Positions 61,884 to 64,000 of a stretch of DNA of 64,000 nucleotides are shown piece by piece. This DNA is from Candidatus Sericytochromatia bacterium S15B-MN24 CBMW_12. Lineage in GTDB: Bacteria; Cyanobacteriota; Sericytochromatia; S15B-MN24; UBA4093. The position numbers and the translations under genes are program-made. Location: contig DAZV01000045.1 of the NCBI GenBank assembly GCA_002083825.1, forward strand, positions 20,461 through 84,460, read 5' to 3'. The notes under the pieces were generated by a model, which worked only from the letters and a program-made list of their open reading frames with translations, did no database searches and was not told the origin of the DNA. How positions within the stretch are numbered: position 1 is the first letter of the stretch; each line of letters starts with the position of its first letter.

Positions 61884-62048
61884 TAGGATAGGGGGTAGGC
61901 GGATTCCGTCCGGATTCCCGCCGATTGGCAGTTTTGTGACCCGCCGCCCCACGGTGGCCAAAAGGCTGCCAAAGCCAGGAGGCTTTTAACAGCGCCCGCG
62001 TCGGCAGCGCCTTGATAGGCAAGCAGCACCCGTGGCTTTGTGGCAGCA

Positions 62049-62067
62049 TCTCCGGCGACGTGCCGGA
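62049..62067 (+). other. hairpin in the leader of the DEAD-box helicase gene
   Basis: CTCCGG/CCGGAG arms with a seven-base loop, about 40 bases before the TTG start. Leaders of cold-shock helicase genes are often structured; a role is only suggested. Confidence 0.3.
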
Positions 62068-62109
62068 GGGTCATGCTAGGCTCTCTCCTATTCGGAAGAG
62101 GAATTTTAT

Positions 62110-63909
62110 TTGTCCGAAAACATCAAATTCCGCGATTTTGCCCTGAACGAGGACATCCAGCGCGGACTCGTCGACATGGGCTACGAAAGCCCCACCGCGG
62201 TCCAGGCGGCCGCCATTCCCGAGGTCATCAAGGGCAAGGACCTGATGGTTCAGGCCAAGACCGGCTCCGGCAAGACCCTTGCCTTCGGCCTGGGAGTTCT
62301 GCAGCGCCTCGACCCCGCCAGCCACGATGTCCAGGTCCTGGTCATCGTCCCCACCCGCGAACTGGCCATTCAGGTGGCCGAGGAGCTCGGCCGCGCCGGC
62401 GCTCACATGCGCCTCATGGTCGGAGCCATCTACGGTGGAACCAAGATGGACACGCAATACACCGACCTGGAATGGTCCCAGATCATCGTGGGAACTCCCG
62501 GCCGGCTGCGCGACCACCTCACCCGCGGCAACCTCAAGATCTCGACATGCCGCATGGTCGTGCTCGACGAAGCCGACGAGATGCTGGACATGGGCTTCAA
62601 GGACGACCTCGAGTTCCTGCTGGCTGGTCTGCCCAAGGAACGGCAATCGCTCCTTTTCTCGGCCACCTTCCCCGGCCCGATCGAGACGATCGCCCGCCGC
62701 TACATGAAGAACCCCGAGAAGATCTCGGTCTCCTCGGGTCTCACCACCCCGGTCGACATCAAGCACCGCTTCATCAAGACCACCGAACCTCAGAAGATCG
62801 ACACCCTGATCAAGCTTCTCAAGCTCGAGAACCCGCATCTCGCCATCATCTTCTGCAAGCGAAAGACCGAGACCTCCCTGGTCGCCCGCAAGCTCAAGCA
62901 GGCCGGTCTCCCGGCGGCTTACATCAACGGCGACATGAACCAAGCCCAGCGGATCGCGACCCTCGATGCCTTCAAGAAGGGCGAAGTCAGCCTGCTGGTG
63001 GCCACCGACGTCGCGGCCCGCGGCCTCGACATCTCGGGGATCTCCCACGTCATCAACATCCAGGTTCCCGACAGCACCGAGACCTACGTTCACCGCTCGG
63101 GCCGTACCGGCCGGGCCGGCAAGAAGGGTACCGCCATCACCCTGGTGACCCCCGCCGAGGAGCGTGACTTCGTCAGGATCCAGCGGGATCTTCGCGAAGG
63201 CATGCAAGCGAACGCGGTTGCCACTGCCGCCGCCACCGCTGCCGCCGCCACCGCTGCCACTGCCGCCGCCACTGCCTCGGTCGCCCCCGTTCGCGCAGAG
63301 ACCCGGCCTGCTCCGCGCCCGGAACGCCCGGTCGCTCCCAGGCCCATCGAGCGCGAAGCGCCGAGGCCGGTCGTCGAGCGGCAAGCTCCCGAGCGCTCGG
63401 CTCCGGAACGTCCCGTTCGTGAGCGCACGATCCCCGGTGATCGCTCCTCCGTCGACCGGTTCGCCGGCGATAGGGTCGCGAACGATCGAAACACCCGTGA
63501 TCGAAACACCAGTGATCGCAATTCCAGCGAACGAGTCGTCTCTCGGCCGCAGGAGCGCATGGACCAGGCTCCCGTAGCCCGCTCCAACGCCGAGCAGAGG
63601 CCGCAGCGTGAGCCGTCGCGTTCGCGCTCCCTCACGGCTCAAGAGGTTCTACGCTGGGGTTCCAATCGCCAGGCCTACCTCGCCGTGGCCGAGGAGATCC
63701 TGCGCCAGGGGCCTCCCGAGCAGATCGTCGCGTCGCTGTTGAGCCTCGTGCCTCAAGCCAAGAGCTTCCTGCCCGTGAGGGAGGAACTGATGGACCAGCA
63801 GCAGGAGCCCAGGGACGATGATCGTGACGATCGTGGCTCGCGCAGGCGTCGGCCCGCGGAGCGCTCGCGCTCGCAGCGTAAGCCCTCGCAAGTCGTCTAC
63901 TCCGAGTAG
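62110..63909 (+). CDS. DEAD-box RNA helicase with long Arg-rich tail
   Basis: A 599-residue ATP-dependent RNA helicase. The core (1-370) has the Q motif GYESPTAVQAAAIP, motif I AKTGSGKT, Ia PTRELAIQ, GG, Ib GTPGRL, DEAD as VVLDEADEML, III SATF, then IV-VI including ATDVAARGLD and HRSGRTGRAGKKG. The tail begins with an Ala/Thr low-complexity run (ATAAATAAAATAATAAAT), continues through Arg/Pro/Glu-rich and DRNTRDRNTSDRNS repeats, and a short folded helical part (EVLRWGSNRQAYLAVAEEIL) precedes a basic end. Similar to CsdA/DeaD/RhlE helicases acting in ribosome assembly and cold RNA unfolding. TTG 62110 follows aagagga. Confidence 0.93.
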   Translation: MSENIKFRDFALNEDIQRGLVDMGYESPTAVQAAAIPEVIKGKDLMVQAKTGSGKTLAFGLGVLQRLDPASHDVQVLVIVPTRELAIQVAEELGRAGAHMRLMVGAIYGGTKMDTQYTDLEWSQIIVGTPGRLRDHLTRGNLKISTCRMVVLDEADEMLDMGFKDDLEFLLAGLPKERQSLLFSATFPGPIETIARRYMKNPEKISVSSGLTTPVDIKHRFIKTTEPQKIDTLIKLLKLENPHLAIIFCKRKTETSLVARKLKQAGLPAAYINGDMNQAQRIATLDAFKKGEVSLLVATDVAARGLDISGISHVINIQVPDSTETYVHRSGRTGRAGKKGTAITLVTPAEERDFVRIQRDLREGMQANAVATAAATAAAATAATAAATASVAPVRAETRPAPRPERPVAPRPIEREAPRPVVERQAPERSAPERPVRERTIPGDRSSVDRFAGDRVANDRNTRDRNTSDRNSSERVVSRPQERMDQAPVARSNAEQRPQREPSRSRSLTAQEVLRWGSNRQAYLAVAEEILRQGPPEQIVASLLSLVPQAKSFLPVREELMDQQQEPRDDDRDDRGSRRRRPAERSRSQRKPSQVVYSE

Positions 63910-63914
63910 TCTCA

Positions 63915-63940
63915 AGCGCCCCGACCTTTGTCGGGGCGCT
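63915..63940 (+). terminator. terminator after the helicase gene
   Basis: AGCGCCCCGA/TCGGGGCGCT arms with a six-base loop, followed by a T-containing tract (CTCGTGTTTGG). Confidence 0.75.
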
Positions 63941-64000
63941 CTCGTGTTTGGCCCTTTTTCAGCAGGGTAGCTGCCGGGACGCGGGCAAGCCAATGCTCGT

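Overview
The window is GC-rich, densely coded chromosomal DNA from a diderm bacterium that makes LPS. The evidence is an lptC-lptA-lptB-lptF operon, a LolD-type ATPase fragment, an LpxL-type lipid A acyltransferase, many lipoproteins with lipoboxes, and a Tad pilus secretin. There is no rRNA, tRNA, CRISPR array, prophage or recognisable transposase gene. Nothing here fixes the phylum. A single LptF/G-type permease, multiple MshEN-type domains and giant repeat proteins would fit a non-photosynthetic relative of Cyanobacteria, but that is a weak inference.

Layout. 0-5.4 kb: end of a LolD-like gene, an acetoacetate-decarboxylase-fold protein, an outer-membrane-like/cupredoxin fusion, a hemerythrin, exonuclease III and class I aldolase. 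5.5-9.8 kb: a signal-less C39-like cysteine peptidase and the lpt operon. 10-18.3 kb: S-adenosylhomocysteinase, a tiny membrane peptide, a duplicated-domain protein, hflX with a GNAT gene, a lipoprotein and a YkgJ-type Cys-cluster protein. 18.4-29.6 kb: an accessory region with two identical 81-aa genes resembling type III secretion needle subunits, two VWD-like proteins, small helical proteins, a flagellar rod/hook-like protein and a protein built from MshEN-type half repeats. 29.7-43 kb: htpX, a 2,935-aa TPR protein, and lpxL with two beta-propeller genes. 43-48 kb: small unknown proteins behind a structured leader, a 58-aa four-cysteine protein, and a 1,182-aa propeller/MshEN/propeller fusion. 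48-60 kb: a ClpE-type unfoldase, then a Tad/Flp pilus operon (flp-tadE-cpaB-rcpA-tadG-tadZ-tadA-tadB-tadC, all minus strand), then two unknown genes. 60-64 kb: a MiaE-like diiron enzyme, a secreted PHP-domain protein and a DEAD-box RNA helicase.

The most promising candidate for an undescribed system is 18.4-28 kb. Several genes for needle-like, rod-like and VWD-like proteins lack Sec signal peptides. Four of them share an upstream sequence motif. This suggests a co-regulated, non-Sec (type III-like) export system whose export apparatus would have to lie elsewhere.

Two genome habits recur. One is a dispersed repeat family with C-run/G-run palindromes and an AGCCATGG core; one copy sits in frame inside a coding sequence. 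The other is short tandem duplications that include or start at the stop codon of five genes. Extended -10 promoters (TGnTATnnT) precede lptC, ahcY and hflX.
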